Shown: positions 49,317 to 60,761 of the stretch, piece by piece | Layout: each line of letters begins with the position of its first letter | Position numbering within the stretch: the stretch's first letter is position 1 | Origin: Zeugodacus cucurbitae | Lineage: Eukaryota; Arthropoda; Insecta; Diptera; Tephritidae | Direction: 5' to 3' | Assembly (NCBI RefSeq): GCF_028554725.1 | Contig: NC_071669.1 | Coordinates: 58,322,501 to 58,386,500, forward strand | Length of the DNA stretch: 64,000 nt | Notes under the pieces: generated by a model | The model's database searches: none | Seen by the model: the letters and a program-made list of their open reading frames with translations, nothing else | Told to the model about the DNA's origin: nothing | Made by a program: the position numbers and the translations under genes

Positions 49317-50297
49317 TTTATACCGCAATTTATTGATATAGTTTAAGTTAACACACAATTTGACCCATATATTCGTTCAATAGAATAACGAAAATCATCA
49401 TATATAGTATATGAGGCCTGAGGTAATTCCTAAACCGATTTCACTCATTTTCACCACCAAAGTACACTATATCTAAGACTATACGCTCGCTTAATTTTGA
49501 TAAGGTATACCAATATATACGGAATGAAACCCGATTTTAATAATTTTTGGAACAGAGACACACTATTAGAAGAAAATAATTTCATTGGAATTACATTAAA
49601 ATATCTGATATTAACGGAACCGCAATGGGAACAACCGGATATGATGTGACTGGATATGATGATATGGGAACTGATGATACAAGAACCGAAAACGATGTTC
49701 CGGAACCGGGTGTGGTAACCGGGTCTTCTGTTGCCGGAACCAGATATGATGTTACATGTCCCGGAAATTATCTTTAGGATGTGGGTTAACCTGATACGAT
49801 GTTACCAGGTCCAGAAATTATGTTACCGGAACCAGATATGGGATAACATTTTACCGGAACCAGATATGGATCAACCGGATATGACGTGGCCGGGGAACCG
49901 GAAATGATGTTACTGGATCAGGATGTGAGGCAACCCAAACCGGAAATAATGTTACCGGAACCGGGTATGGAGTAACCGGATATGAAGTGACCTCATTTTC
50001 CATCCGTGTCATCAGGGTTTCATTGAAATTGGTCGAGTAGTTTTTGAGATATGGTTTTTGAACCATAAGGGGGCGATTCCATTTATTTGTAAATCTGAGA
50101 GATATCGTTTTCCGTTAGTAAGTATAGAAGGTGGGCGTGGTTAATATCCGATTATATGAATTTTAATAGAGTTTAATGGAATGGAACGGGAAACGACTGC
50201 AGAAAGAAAGAAATGTAAAAAGAAAAAAAAAGAACATCCAAATATGCTTCTTCCTAGTGCGATCCTTATACCAAATTTTATAGCTTGTATAACTTTA
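49317..50297 (+). repeat. Rep-A copy 4, with internal minisatellite
   Basis: Starts within the family's 5' part (GCAATTTATTGATATAG, AACACACAATTTGACCCATA) and ends at CTTCTTCCTAGTGCGATCCT...AATTTTATAGCTTGTATAAC. A degenerate minisatellite (49613-49991) occupies the position where other copies have unique sequence. Confidence 0.7.
49613..49991. repeat. Degenerate minisatellite, unit about GTTACCGGAACC.GATATG
   Basis: Repeated variants of ATGTTACCGGAACCAGATAT and CAACCGGATATGA with variable spacers over about 380 bp. GC content is clearly higher than the flanks. Confidence 0.7.
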
Positions 50298-50344
50298 GCA
50301 AAATTTTAATTGATCAATTAATTTGGCTGTGTGAATAGGCTATA

Positions 50345-53289
50345 ACAGACTTGATATGTTTTGTTACGAACTCTCACTACTTTGCGTGCCTTTCGTAAAC
50401 CGTTTCATCAGTCTAACTTGGAAAGCATTGAGTGTAGTGTGGCAGAACTACTTTTGATGAGAAAATACTCATATCCTCACTTTTCTTTTTCGGTTCAGTG
50501 GGTCAAAAAAACGTTTCGTATATTTATACAAGCAGCAGAGGCCGCGAAAGTACTTTAATTGCCAATATTTGAGCATATTTCTCATAAGAATATTCCTCAT
50601 AGAATAGGCAAGTCATTTACTCGATGCAAACAGAACTATTTTCCATTGCAGTTCATAGGAAAATCTTCACTTCTTTGACTTCATAGGAATTTGCTAAAAT
50701 TGGATCAATGGCGGAACAAACATATAGGCAAAACTATATACGATTATGTGAAGGAAAAGATACAACTGACGAATATGTGAAGAGCAAAAATAGTTAAATT
50801 TTATGAAATACAAAATGTTTCCGAAGATTACGCACATTCATCCCACTGTACCACTACCAGCATCAGCAAACATTACCTGCTAAAACATCAAATGCAAGTT
50901 CTCTTCTAAGGCATTCACATACACACGCATGAATTTTGTTTACAAGTTTTTCCCCCCACCTTCCAGTTGTCATTGCTGCCGCCGCTGGTTGGTGGCAATA
51001 ACAATTTCGCTTTTGTTGAAGAAACACCGCAGAAAATTGCAACCAACCACACACGATCCACAATTCACCCGACCTCACTGCGTTGCATTGCGCCGACACA
51101 CAGCCGCACTCGGCAACTCAATGCAGCGCTCAAGACGCGAATGCCGTCCAATTGGACTGCACTTGTGCACTCGTGGACTCAGTCATTGCGTTCGCGGCCG
51201 ACAGTTGAACAGTTGGAATTCGTTGTCGCTGCGTTGCGGATGCTCAAATCGGATGTGCAAGCGCAACACTTTTCGCATCTTTCACACACACGAGTGCAAG
51301 TGCGTGTGCTAGAGTGTGTGTAGTCGTACGGTCGTATGTGTAACGGTTATTGTGCTAATTTTGTGCGGAATTTTTTGTAATTTTAATTTGCGGAAAAATT
51401 TACACTTTTGTGTTAACATTTTTGAATGGTAACAAATTAGGATAAATAGATTAGAGGCGTGTGTGTGTTGTTTTTCCAGCCGCTGCAGGCTGAAGTCGGG
51501 AATTAGTCGTGCACAGTTATTCCGGTCAGAACGAAGCTTTAGCTGACTGGCTGTTGTTCTGGTCAGCGGTTTACACGGTTAGAGGTATATTAAAGTGATT
51601 TTTAAAATGTTATTACGATTTTCAAAATTTTCGAAATCGAAATTTTTTTTTGAAAACTAAATTATTTAAAGTGCTGAGTGAAAAATTCTGAAATTTTTAA
51701 AATTGGAAGAATTTTTAGTTACTATACTTACGATTTTCAAAATTTTCGAAATCGAAATTTTTTTGAAAAATAAATTTTTCGAAGTGTTGGTGAAAAATTC
51801 TGAAATTTTTAAAATCGTGAAAATATGATTTTAATGCATACTGTTACAAATTTGATGTTTATAAATTCTAATTACTGAAACTAATAATTTTTTACAACAA
51901 AAACAACAACAACAAAAATTTTCTCAATCGTGAAAATATGATTAAAAATATTATAAATTCGAATTCTTAAAGCAAATCAATTTTTACAATAAAAACAACA
52001 ACAAAAATAAAAAATTTAAAAACAATAAAGAGAACGGCTCATATTCTAAATCTTATCTTACATTATCAAAACATAAAATGCAAAAATCGCAAAAAACAAC
52101 AACAAAAAAATCAGTATTTGCCATTTTCTTGCAAACTTAATCCATTAAGTGCTTCAAATCGCACACAAGCGTGTGAGCAACCTACCTCAAGCCACTGAGG
52201 TGACGCTCATGCAAACGCCGTAAAAATAAAGTTAATAAGCACAGCACGCCATTTAAAAGCAGAATACTGGTGAAAAAAAAACAAAACGCAAAAGATAATA
52301 AAGAAACAAAAAAAAAACAACAACAAAAACAAAGCGCAACACTAAGCGGCTTTGAACACGGCGGAAATTCACTATACAGCACACTCATATAGACAGACAG
52401 ATAGTCAACAGTTTAAGGTGAGTGAAGTACCCCTCGCGCTGCCAGCGCTTTCCGGCATACCAAGTTTGGGTCGCCTGGCTCAAAGTGTCTGCACATGTGT
52501 AGAAAATTATATATATTTATAAAATGAAAAAAAAAATCTGCTGAGCACATGTGTTCTTCACAGCAATAAGCAAGCAAATAATCAAGCAAAAAATTTAGTA
52601 AGTAAATACAACAATAAATACAAGCGAGCTCACAAAAGGTAAAAACCCAACAACAACAGTGTCTCTGTTTCAGCACTTTTGCTTTTCTCGTCTCTTCAAT
52701 GCGCTTCTTTTTTTTATTCAATATACTCGATTTGTGTGATTCTAATTCCACTTTGCGCAAGTGTCTTCCAGAGCGCTACTCAGCTGCTTAGTTTAACTGC
52801 TGGCTGTCTTACACACCGAATGCCATAAAAAGTTAATTTCAGGAAATAGGAAATGAAAACAATCTACACTCATGCCTGTTTGTTGTTGTTATATTCTCAA
52901 CAAATCGGTTTTTTATCATTACTGTGGGAATCACATTTTCATTTGATCATACTCAGGAGCAAAATATATAAAATTTATTGAGTGATAGTCGAGAAGAGGT
53001 TATAAATATTAAATAAATTAAATTATAAAAAAAAAATCTATAAGAATTATGAAAATTGCATGGCAAGAGTGAAAAGCTGCTGTTCGATAAGTTATCTCCT
53101 AAAAATTATCCGCTAGCTGGCGCTGTGGTTGAGTTATTTTTGAGATGGCAGTTTTGAGTTAAAATTTTCTACATTATTTTAGATATACATATATCCGGGT
53201 TTCTTAAATAGCTAGTAACTACTACTACTACTAAGGTCGGAAAAAATCTGACCTTAATATTTTGGGTAAAACTTCTTTAAGTTTTTTAA
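50345..53289. other. Unassigned intergenic DNA with a promoter-like island
   Basis: 50930-51600 is GC-richer; overlapping frames at 50929-51323 lack recognisable domains. From 51600 to 52140, two tandem variants of ACGATTTTCAAAATTTTCGA (about 51612 and 51730) indicate a local duplication of about 115 bp. Confidence 0.45.
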
Positions 53290-53922
53290 GAGGTTAGGTG
53301 GGTTTCAGAAGCTAAAAGCAAGATTATTTTCAAACGTTTTTTAAGATATATAATCAGCGAATCAAATATACATGTTTAAACAGTATTTTGTGAAATTTGT
53401 ATTTAAAAATTCCGAAAACTCTGCCGTTGGCACCTCATCTCCCATAACGTGTCCAAAAAAAAATCGTCTTACGGTGGACATCATAACTCATAATTGGTTC
53501 ATCTAAAATCAATAAACTAAAAATATTTCGATAGTACATGGATAAATCTAGTTAATGAACGAAGGCAACAAGAAAATATTGAAATTTGAATTTTTGACAG
53601 AATTTTAATCAAAAAACTCACTTTTTTGTTCAAATTTTCAGAATATATTGGCTCGAAAAAAATAGTTACAAAAATATAAAAAATTCCTTCGTTCATTAAC
53701 TAAATAATACTATTCCAAAGACGTGTGTAAAACTGAAACAAACTCGCTTCATAACTATTTGAGTTATCGTGTCCATCGGCTTGAAAAAGTGAGTTTTGAG
53801 ATGAATGTGTTTAAAGTTTTACATTCGTACGTGGCCTGATGGGTGGAACTTTCAAGAGGTATATTTCTTAGAATATTACTCGGATTAATGTGATATTTTT
53901 GGATAATATTTTAGACATATTA

Positions 53923-54481
53923 GGTTGTCAAATATCTCCCTTCCGCTTTTTTGCTCTTTATTCAATGCTTTATAAAAAGTGTTACAGTGATCGGATCACT
54001 TTACCCTCTTGGGTCAAGCACTGGTCGATTAAATCGTTTTATATCGATCTCAACATTAACCCAACAAAATATTTGTAGAGATCTGTTTGCATCCCAAACT
54101 TATTCTCAACTGAAAATGTCACTTTTTGAGCCGAATTCTCGACATTTGCACGGAATACGAATGCTGCCAGAAAGAATGGTCGACGGCCAATTTTTTTAAT
54201 AACATTTTTGTAACCGTTTTTATACAAAAAAAAAGTCTTAAATTTACAAAAAAAAAAACCGGAAGCAAAGTTGTAGACTTAATAGGTGGTAATCATTTGG
54301 CGCTATGTCCGGGCTATATGGTGGATGCGATAAAATCTCTCATTCGAGCTCCCGTGGCTTCTGCGAGTCATCAACGAAGTGTGTGGTCTGGCGTTGTCCT
54401 GGTGGAACACTACACCCTTTCTGTTGGCCAATTGTGGACGCTTCTGGTCGATCGTCTGCTTCAAGCGGTCCAGTTACAACC
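53923..54481 (-). mobile_element. DD34D mariner copy E, internal-deletion derivative with a nested element
   Basis: The left end GGTTGTCAAATATCTCCC follows TA and continues about 70 bp as in the other copies to GTGATCGGAT. Sequence then switches to a different mariner (54000-54282) before resuming with the transposase-complement text (GGTGGTAATCA...CAAGCGGTCCAG). The right end is only ACAACC followed by TA, so all but about six bases of the right TIR is gone. The whole lies inside a piggyBac-like MITE. Confidence 0.8.
54000..54282 (+). mobile_element. Mauritiana-like mariner deletion derivative nested in mariner copy E
   Basis: Shares a long stretch with the element at 5178 (from GTCAAGCACTGGTCGATT through the transposase start MSLFEPNSRHL). 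Eleven codons into the transposase the reading passes directly to HGIRMLPER, which is the C-terminal segment of mauritiana-type transposases, then stops; nearly the whole gene is deleted in frame. The right terminus GGAAGCAAAGTTGTAGAC matches the complement of the 5178 left TIR. The left TIR is missing. Confidence 0.75.
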
Positions 54482-54551
54482 TAATATTTCACTATTTAAT
54501 AAGACATTTTTTTTATTTTCAAATTTTTAAATTCTGAAACCCACCTAACCC

Positions 54552-56002
54552 TTAAGAACAATATTTTTATGATTTTTTATTTATAAAATTATTCTAAATT
54601 GAAAAACAAAGTCACCTACTCATATTTGTTGTAATTGCATACTACTTTGCACATATCTCCTATTTTTCTAATATTACCCATTATGTTTAACGAAAAGTGC
54701 AAGCAAACAGTTGAAATCTCACATTAAAATAAAAAATGCAACCGCTCGTCCGTCTATCTATTTATCATCACATGTGTACGCCAAAAAGTTTTGCCATAAA
54801 AGGAAAAGTAGTCTAACAAGCTGAAAAATTATCATTGAAAACAAACTGGACTTGACTCGCTACCAATTTCACATTTAACACAAAGACACACAAAAGTCAT
54901 ACGAAGGAAGAAACAAAACAAAAAAAAAAAAAAAACAAAACACTCGAAGATACTTAAAGGCAATAAAAGCAAAATTTTAAAATAATGAAGACAAACGGAC
55001 TGGGTTTGAGAAATGTCAAAGCAATGAGCTCACAAAATAATAAAATGAAATGAACAAGTGTTATTGAAAATCATAGCATGAAATTGAAGTTTGTTCGAAC
55101 ATTAAATGATTTTCACTAATTTAATAGATTTTGACAGATGAGTATTTGTTTGGCGGAGCTTATGGAGTAAGATTAAAAAATTGACACTTAATTTTCTTAA
55201 TAGTATTAAGAAATAAGTAAAAATTATGATATTATCAATAATCAATTTAAGATATCTTTTAAGATATCAAAATCTTTAAATAACACCGAGATAATTAAAA
55301 TCAATTCAGAGTAGAGGTTGGGTAGAATTTATTGATCAATGTGTGCTTTCTTGGCTTCTAGAACTAGGCAATTTTTTTATACAGATTATATTTTAGTTTT
55401 CTCCCCAAAACTTAGAGACTGGTAGTTCAGGACTAAGTTTGTTTCTTTGGTCGACATTGTATGCCCACTTAGCTAACCACTTTGGCAACTCTAACAGTCA
55501 AGAAACTATACCCAATACAAATTTTTAAAAATTTTTGGATTTGATTGCTTTGCTGAGAGTTCTTCTTTACTTTTCGATTGCCTACTCAGTCTAAGGTAGC
55601 ATATGCAGCATCAATGCAGAGTGATTCTGCATTGGATTTCGAGACTGACATTGTTCTCATCGGTGGCGCTGTTAGGTCACTCATTTGTAATTCGTTCTTA
55701 TGTGGCGGGTCCCAAACTCTAGGCGCAACCACAGAAGCGGGTTCTCACTTTAGCTCGACTACAAACGGATATCCGTTGGCTCTCCAGGGGATACTTGGTC
55801 TAAAACCGAAAGTCGTGAGTCATATGCAAAATAATCATACGGGCCACTCCCAATGTCAGTCAGAAATTTTCTTCACTTACGTGACTTCATCCTCCTATGT
55901 ATGCATAAAAAACAAAGAGTTCGTTGTTGTTATTATCCATTTAATTCACGTTATTTGCTGTTGAAAAGTACAGTAAAGAATCTTTGAAGAATCTTTATAG
56001 TA
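54552..56002. other. Unassigned DNA with a GC-richer repeat-like block at 55575-55870
   Basis: The block has sharp base-composition contrast with its flanks and reads open on the plus strand (SFLCGGSQTLGATTEAGSHF and onward), like a fragment of a non-LTR element, but I could not identify the family. Confidence 0.35.
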
Positions 56003-56510
56003 CAGTATACTCTCGAAAAGTAAATCGATTGGTATTTTGAGTAATATATATATATGGTATACTTTTCCAAATATATACATAAATTATCTGTTTTTATAAT
56101 ATTAAATGCATTTTTAAACTTAAAAAAATCATTAATTTATTTGCTTCAATAAAACATATGGATTTACATGAAAAACTTATTTACATTTACATACATACAT
56201 ATTTACTATGAAGAGAAAAAATCTTGAATATTCTTTTGTTTTTTTTCTGATTTGCATCGTTTTCATTTTTAAACCAGTGGATCAAGTAGGAGAGTTTATT
56301 TACAAAAAAGACGCGATAAACAAGAGAGTAAGTGTTTTTGCAACATTGTAAAAAACGCTGCTTGCTTCGTTTCGTTTCGAATTTTTTATCACACTCTCTG
56401 AAAAGTAAATTAAAAAATTTACTTTTTCGAGGTGCATGTGTAATCTTAAAGGTGATTAACTTTTCCGCGATTATTTACTTTCTGAGAATTTACTTTTCGA
56501 GAGTATACTG
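56003..56510. mobile_element. Pogo/Tigger-like MITE with perfect 22 bp TIRs
   Basis: The terminal inverted repeats are identical over 22 bp (CAGTATACTCTCGAAAAGTA plus AA) and each is flanked by TA. The CAGT start and TA target duplication fit the pogo group of Tc1/mariner. The 508 bp body has no transposase; an internal near-palindrome around 56400-56425 (AAAAGTAAATT...AATTTACTTTT) repeats the TIR theme. Confidence 0.8.
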
Positions 56511-57939
56511 TAATTAAATTTCATATAGTAGTGTTTCATCCACTCCAAATATGAGAGATATATCTGATGTCGTACAAACCATGATCTCCTATAAAACCAG
56601 TTGTCCAAGTTCTGGAACCTCAAAAATCTACCTCAGATAGGTCAAAGTAAATTTTCGCTCTTAACCATAAAATTTACATCTAATCTGCTCAATACTCAGA
56701 TAAGCTTATAATGAGGTTGATTCAGTAGACCATATTTTTTTCCTTAATCCGTGAAAAAATTCAAAATATAAAATCTTTCTATTGTCTAAATATAAATTTG
56801 CTATAAAATCCTCTCCAAACCCTTCAACATAGATGAAAAGCTAAGTTTGAACCCAAACCAAATATATGTATATATACTCATACTAGCATATATATGCTCC
56901 AAAAGAGCATTAAATAATAATAAAATCCATTATTCCAGTAAAAAGACAACCCACTGCTTACCAGAACTCAGCTACTTACTTACATTTTCTACACAACAAA
57001 AATAAATAAGAAAATAAGAAAACGCTTAAAGTGAATAAATTATTTAGTTCTAAGCCAAGATTAATAAACTCGTTTCAAGCGTACGCTTTCTACTCGCGCG
57101 CTAATTGCTGAAAAGACAAAGATCTTGTCAAGAAAACTACAAAATAAACAAAACAAAACAAAATAAAAAAAGTAAACAGAGAGCCAAACGCACAGAGGCA
57201 CAGAAGCAACCAAAAAAAAAAAAAAAGAAACAGCCAGATCAATTAAGAGTGAGCTGCAAGCGGTAAAAGTTAAGTAAGTAAAATATAAAAAACAACAAAA
57301 ACAATCGATTACTGTAAAGAAAAAGTTAGGCAACCGAACGTCAATGATCTACAAGTGTATATAAATATGTGTATCCATATGTACATATATATGTGTTTGT
57401 CTACTGGAGGCCTTGAGGCGCATTAAAAAATGGCCAATGACCATTTCAGCCAAGTTGTCGCAGCAAAACAAGCGAAAATAGAAATTACCAAAATTGTAAC
57501 TGGGACAACGAACCAACTAACGAGTGCACACACACACACATACATATGTATATTATATAGAAGCTCATGCTAATGCGCTTTATATAGGAAAAGCAACAAA
57601 TGTTGAAGAAAAAAATAAAAGTTCTGCTGCTGAAGGCTGACTTGTAGACGCACAATTGCAGAGACAATCTAACAACGCAGCTGCCAAAGGCATCACACGA
57701 ATCGTTAGATGACATTCAATACGAGGCGAGTTCGGAGAGAAGGTGATTTCTTGCTTTTGGGCAAAAAGAAAATTCTTTATGTAGACTGTATATGTAAGCT
57801 ACATAGATCTTAAATATTCCCAAAAAAACTCTCGAAAGAAGGTTTTAAAAAATAGTGAAGACCTCTTTATGGACATCCAATCTATACCATTTCTTCTAAC
57901 ACACATGTGTTTATTCAGAATAAAGTCAACTAGAATAAT
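56511..57939. other. Unassigned AT-rich DNA
   Basis: Nothing supported beyond A-rich runs near 57210 and a CA run at 57528-57540. Confidence 0.6.
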
Positions 57940-58420
57940 GAGAATCACTAAATATATAGTATACGTGGGCTGGGATAATTCCTAGACCGTTTTTACTCAT
58001 TTTCACCACCCAACTCCATCATATCCATAATTATATGTTCTCTCGATTTTGCTAAGATATCCCACATATTAACCGATACATACGGTTTAAAGCCCACTGT
58101 AAATTCATTCCCATGGAAATTCCGTATACTATGTATATGGGAACAAGTAGAATTGAACTTTTTTGCCCACTACTTGCACTGAAGCACACTTGTAGAAAAA
58201 TATATTTCCTTTCAATTTCTTTATAGTATCTGTGAGATTTAAGTATATTTTCCGCAAGAAATAAGTCACAAGCGAAGAGTTTCTCATGTTCGGTATGTGG
58301 GACCTTGAAATGTTATAGTCCCCGATTTCAGTGATTTTAAGATGGGTGATGTCACACTTGATCAAGTTTTGTACCAATATCTTGGAGATAATAATGAGGT
58401 GAAAAGGTCTAATCAAGAAC
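57940..58420 (+). repeat. Rep-A copy 5, partial
   Basis: Matches copy 4 text (CTGGGATAATTCCTAGACCG, TTTTACTCATTTTCACCACC) and copy 1 text (TCTCATGTTCGGTATGTGGG, CTTGAAATGTTATAGTCC, GATGTCACA). Both termini are missing. Confidence 0.6.
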
Positions 58421-60403
58421 GGACTGATGCTAGTTTCGCTCGCTCTTGAGCTCTTGGCTCTAGAGCTTAAAATTATACTCGCTGATGATCACCTTAAAAA
58501 TAGATTTTTCGAACCTGTTGTTCAAGCGATCCAGGCCGACATTCAATAGAATACTTCCAAGTGCCTCTTATATATACTTCCAATAAGACCTATTTTTGTA
58601 AAACGTACGAATTTTCTTCCAATCATTATCGTTACAAATTTTAGGTTATTCCAAAGTTCACAATCGACTTTTTTATACTTGAGTCTTAGTGTACACAGTC
58701 TATCTAATACCTACTACCATACTCGCTTCTAGGAAAGTCCTCATTCTGTCTCAGAAAATATTATACATATATCAAGTCCAGGAAAATTCGAGAGTTCAAT
58801 CCAAAAACCACCTTACTCCTGAGTATCTACTGAGTTTCTTAAGCTCAAATATGGTCGTTAAGATCAAATAGTTCGAAATTTATCCAACCAACCTCGTAAA
58901 CCAGCACAAGAATTGTGGAGAAATGTGTTATAAAAACAAAACAGCAAGTAAACCCAACAAAACTGGATGAACAAACACAAATAAGGAAATTGTTGAAAAG
59001 TGCAAAGAAAATTTCAAAAAACCATAAAGAGAACTTTACTTTGCATGTCTGTATCTACTATGTACATATGTATTATATGGAAGAATGTGTGTCTTGAAAA
59101 CTTGTCGCTTGGTTTGTTAAATCGCTGCTGGTAGTGGAGTGCGTTCGACGGTTCGTTAGCCACCGTGTGCGGCGGCAGTGCGTCATTTCATTTGTTTACT
59201 TTTCCAATTAAAATGTATGGCATTCGCCAGAAATGCGTCTGCCGCCACCGTCGCACTGTCCCTAAGTGAATGCGCAGTCAAAGCGTGTAGCTGAGTGAGT
59301 GACCGTTTGACAGATGTTTGCTAGCTGCGTGTTGCTGCCGACGACAGGCGGCCTCTAAGCCACTGGCTACCAGCCGCAGCAGCCACTCAACAGCGTTCAC
59401 ATGCCCAATCCACTATTCATATAAAGTGTGTGTCATTCTAGTGGAAAGTGTGGTGAAAATGGTCGCTGAGGAAACACTTGTCGCATGTATACGCACCGAC
59501 CATGACCAAGAAATCAAGAAATGGCCAAATCAAAGATTGAGCGCACCGGATGGCCATTCATACTTATATACATATGTATGTGTAGACCCGCACTCGCTCT
59601 CGCGCATTATCATTGGAAAGTATCACAATGGTGTTAAGCCGTCTGCGGCTACCGTTCGTTCGAGGGCAAACAAACAGCCGCAAGCAAGCAGCCTTGCCAA
59701 ATTTCACAGCTCGAAAGAAAAGCCAGAATGTCTCCTTACATATATACATATATAATACAATATGTATTTGAATGGTTGGCTATAAATTATTTAAATCAGA
59801 TTGTGGTTGCTGGTTTTGTACACTCAAAAATATAAATAATGAAAATACAGAGAGTCGATATTGATATGTAAGAGATATATTTGACAAAAAATATATTTTT
59901 TTCGAACGGTTTTTAAGTAAAAAAATTCTGAAAATATTATATGTGGATTATTGTTTACGGAAATGTATGTTAAAGTCTGATTTATTGAGACAGAAGGCCT
60001 AGTATATCTTCCCAGATATGCTAATTTTTTTTTTAATTTTTAATTTCATTAATTTCTTCAGTATTAAATATATTTTTTTATGAAATATTGTGTTACAATA
60101 GTATTAGTTACACTGTAGTATAAGGCACTGTACCCATTTTTCTTCTCAAAAGTCTGTATTTTGTCCAAATTTGATTCTTATATTAATTATATAGGCTATT
60201 TTGATGAAAAACTACTTTTTTTGTGACGGAACGGTCAAATTATTCTGAAACTACTATTTTCTGTTCAAAGCAATTGGACCCCAATCATCGTCTGAATTTA
60301 AATCGCATCTGATAGGTGTCGCTGCAGTCAAAGTATTCAAATGTTGCATTAAAATAGGTGCTTCTTTTAACTGATAGATGGCGCTGTGAACGAATTATAC
60401 ATA
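58421..60403. other. Unassigned DNA with a GC-rich island at 59100-59460
   Basis: The island contains several GCCGCC/CGGCGG motifs and ends at the candidate start codon at 59459. The remainder is AT-rich. Confidence 0.45.
59459..59755 (+). CDS. Possible first coding exon of an unknown gene, speculative
   Basis: GAAAATGG is a good insect start context at the downstream edge of a GC-rich stretch (59100-59460) resembling a 5' UTR. The frame reads MVAEETLVACIRTDHDQEIK and remains open to 59755, although its last third looks non-coding. No clear GT donor was settled on. Confidence 0.15.
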   Translation: MVAEETLVACIRTDHDQEIKKWPNQRLSAPDGHSYLYTYVCVDPHSLSRIIIGKYHNGVKPSAATVRSRANKQPQASSLAKFHSSKEKPECLLTYIHI

Positions 60404-60608
60404 CAGTGTAATTTCCATAACTCGGACTTCTATAACTCGAAAATCTTCATAACTCGAACTTTTGAATTGGCAGTAGCGTTTAGAAATCAAATTTCATACA
60501 AATTTAGTTCCATAACTCAAACTTCCTTAACTCGAAATCTTCCGAAAATCGAAATCTCTCTAACTCGACATTTTTGTGTGGACTATGGTGATTCGAGAAG
60601 TTCGACAG
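60404..60608. repeat. Degenerate tandem CATAACTCGAA repeat
   Basis: Seven or so units of about 15 bp (CCATAACTCGGACTT, CTATAACTCGAAAAT, TCATAACTCGAACTT and so on). The left edge is TACAGTGTAATTTCC, which resembles a pogo-type terminus, but the right edge does not mirror it. Confidence 0.55.
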
Positions 60609-60761
60609 TATTTTAAAAATTTATTAAATGATCTACATACAATAATTCGAATTATAAACGGGAAAAAGGTGAATTAGTTATTTCCTGTCGAATAGGTCAA
60701 AATTAAAACAGATTTTTAGGCCTAGTGGATAATCTCTTCCTTTTGTTGAATCAATCTTTAA

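Larger units (their letters stand above)
49236..50344. mobile_element. MITE-B copy 4, split by Rep-A copy 4
   Basis: One end (49236-49314, AGCTTTTCGCACCGG... GATTTAGATCGATTTACCAA) and the other end (50300-50344, TTTTAATTGATCAATTAATT then GGCTGTGTGAATAGGCTATA) match opposite ends of MITE-B in the copy 3 orientation. About 985 bp of Rep-A lies between, and the MITE middle is lost. Confidence 0.65.
53290..54551. mobile_element. PiggyBac-like MITE P3, carrying nested mariners
   Basis: TTAA at 53286-89 and 54552-55. The TIRs GAGGTTAGGTGGGTTTCAGA and (complement of right end) GGGTTAGGTGGGTTTCAGAA differ by a single-base indel. Without the 559 bp mariner insertion at 53923 the element would be about 700 bp. 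Related body sequence (GTGGCCTGATGGG.GG) occurs at 34612, where a similar element is interrupted by a MITE-B. Confidence 0.78.

Noticed and set aside
50929..51323. Two overlapping plus-strand frames of 127 and 118 codons
   Set aside because: They compete in different frames over a GC-rich stretch, Arg/Cys/His rich, with no recognisable family; more likely promoter or UTR.
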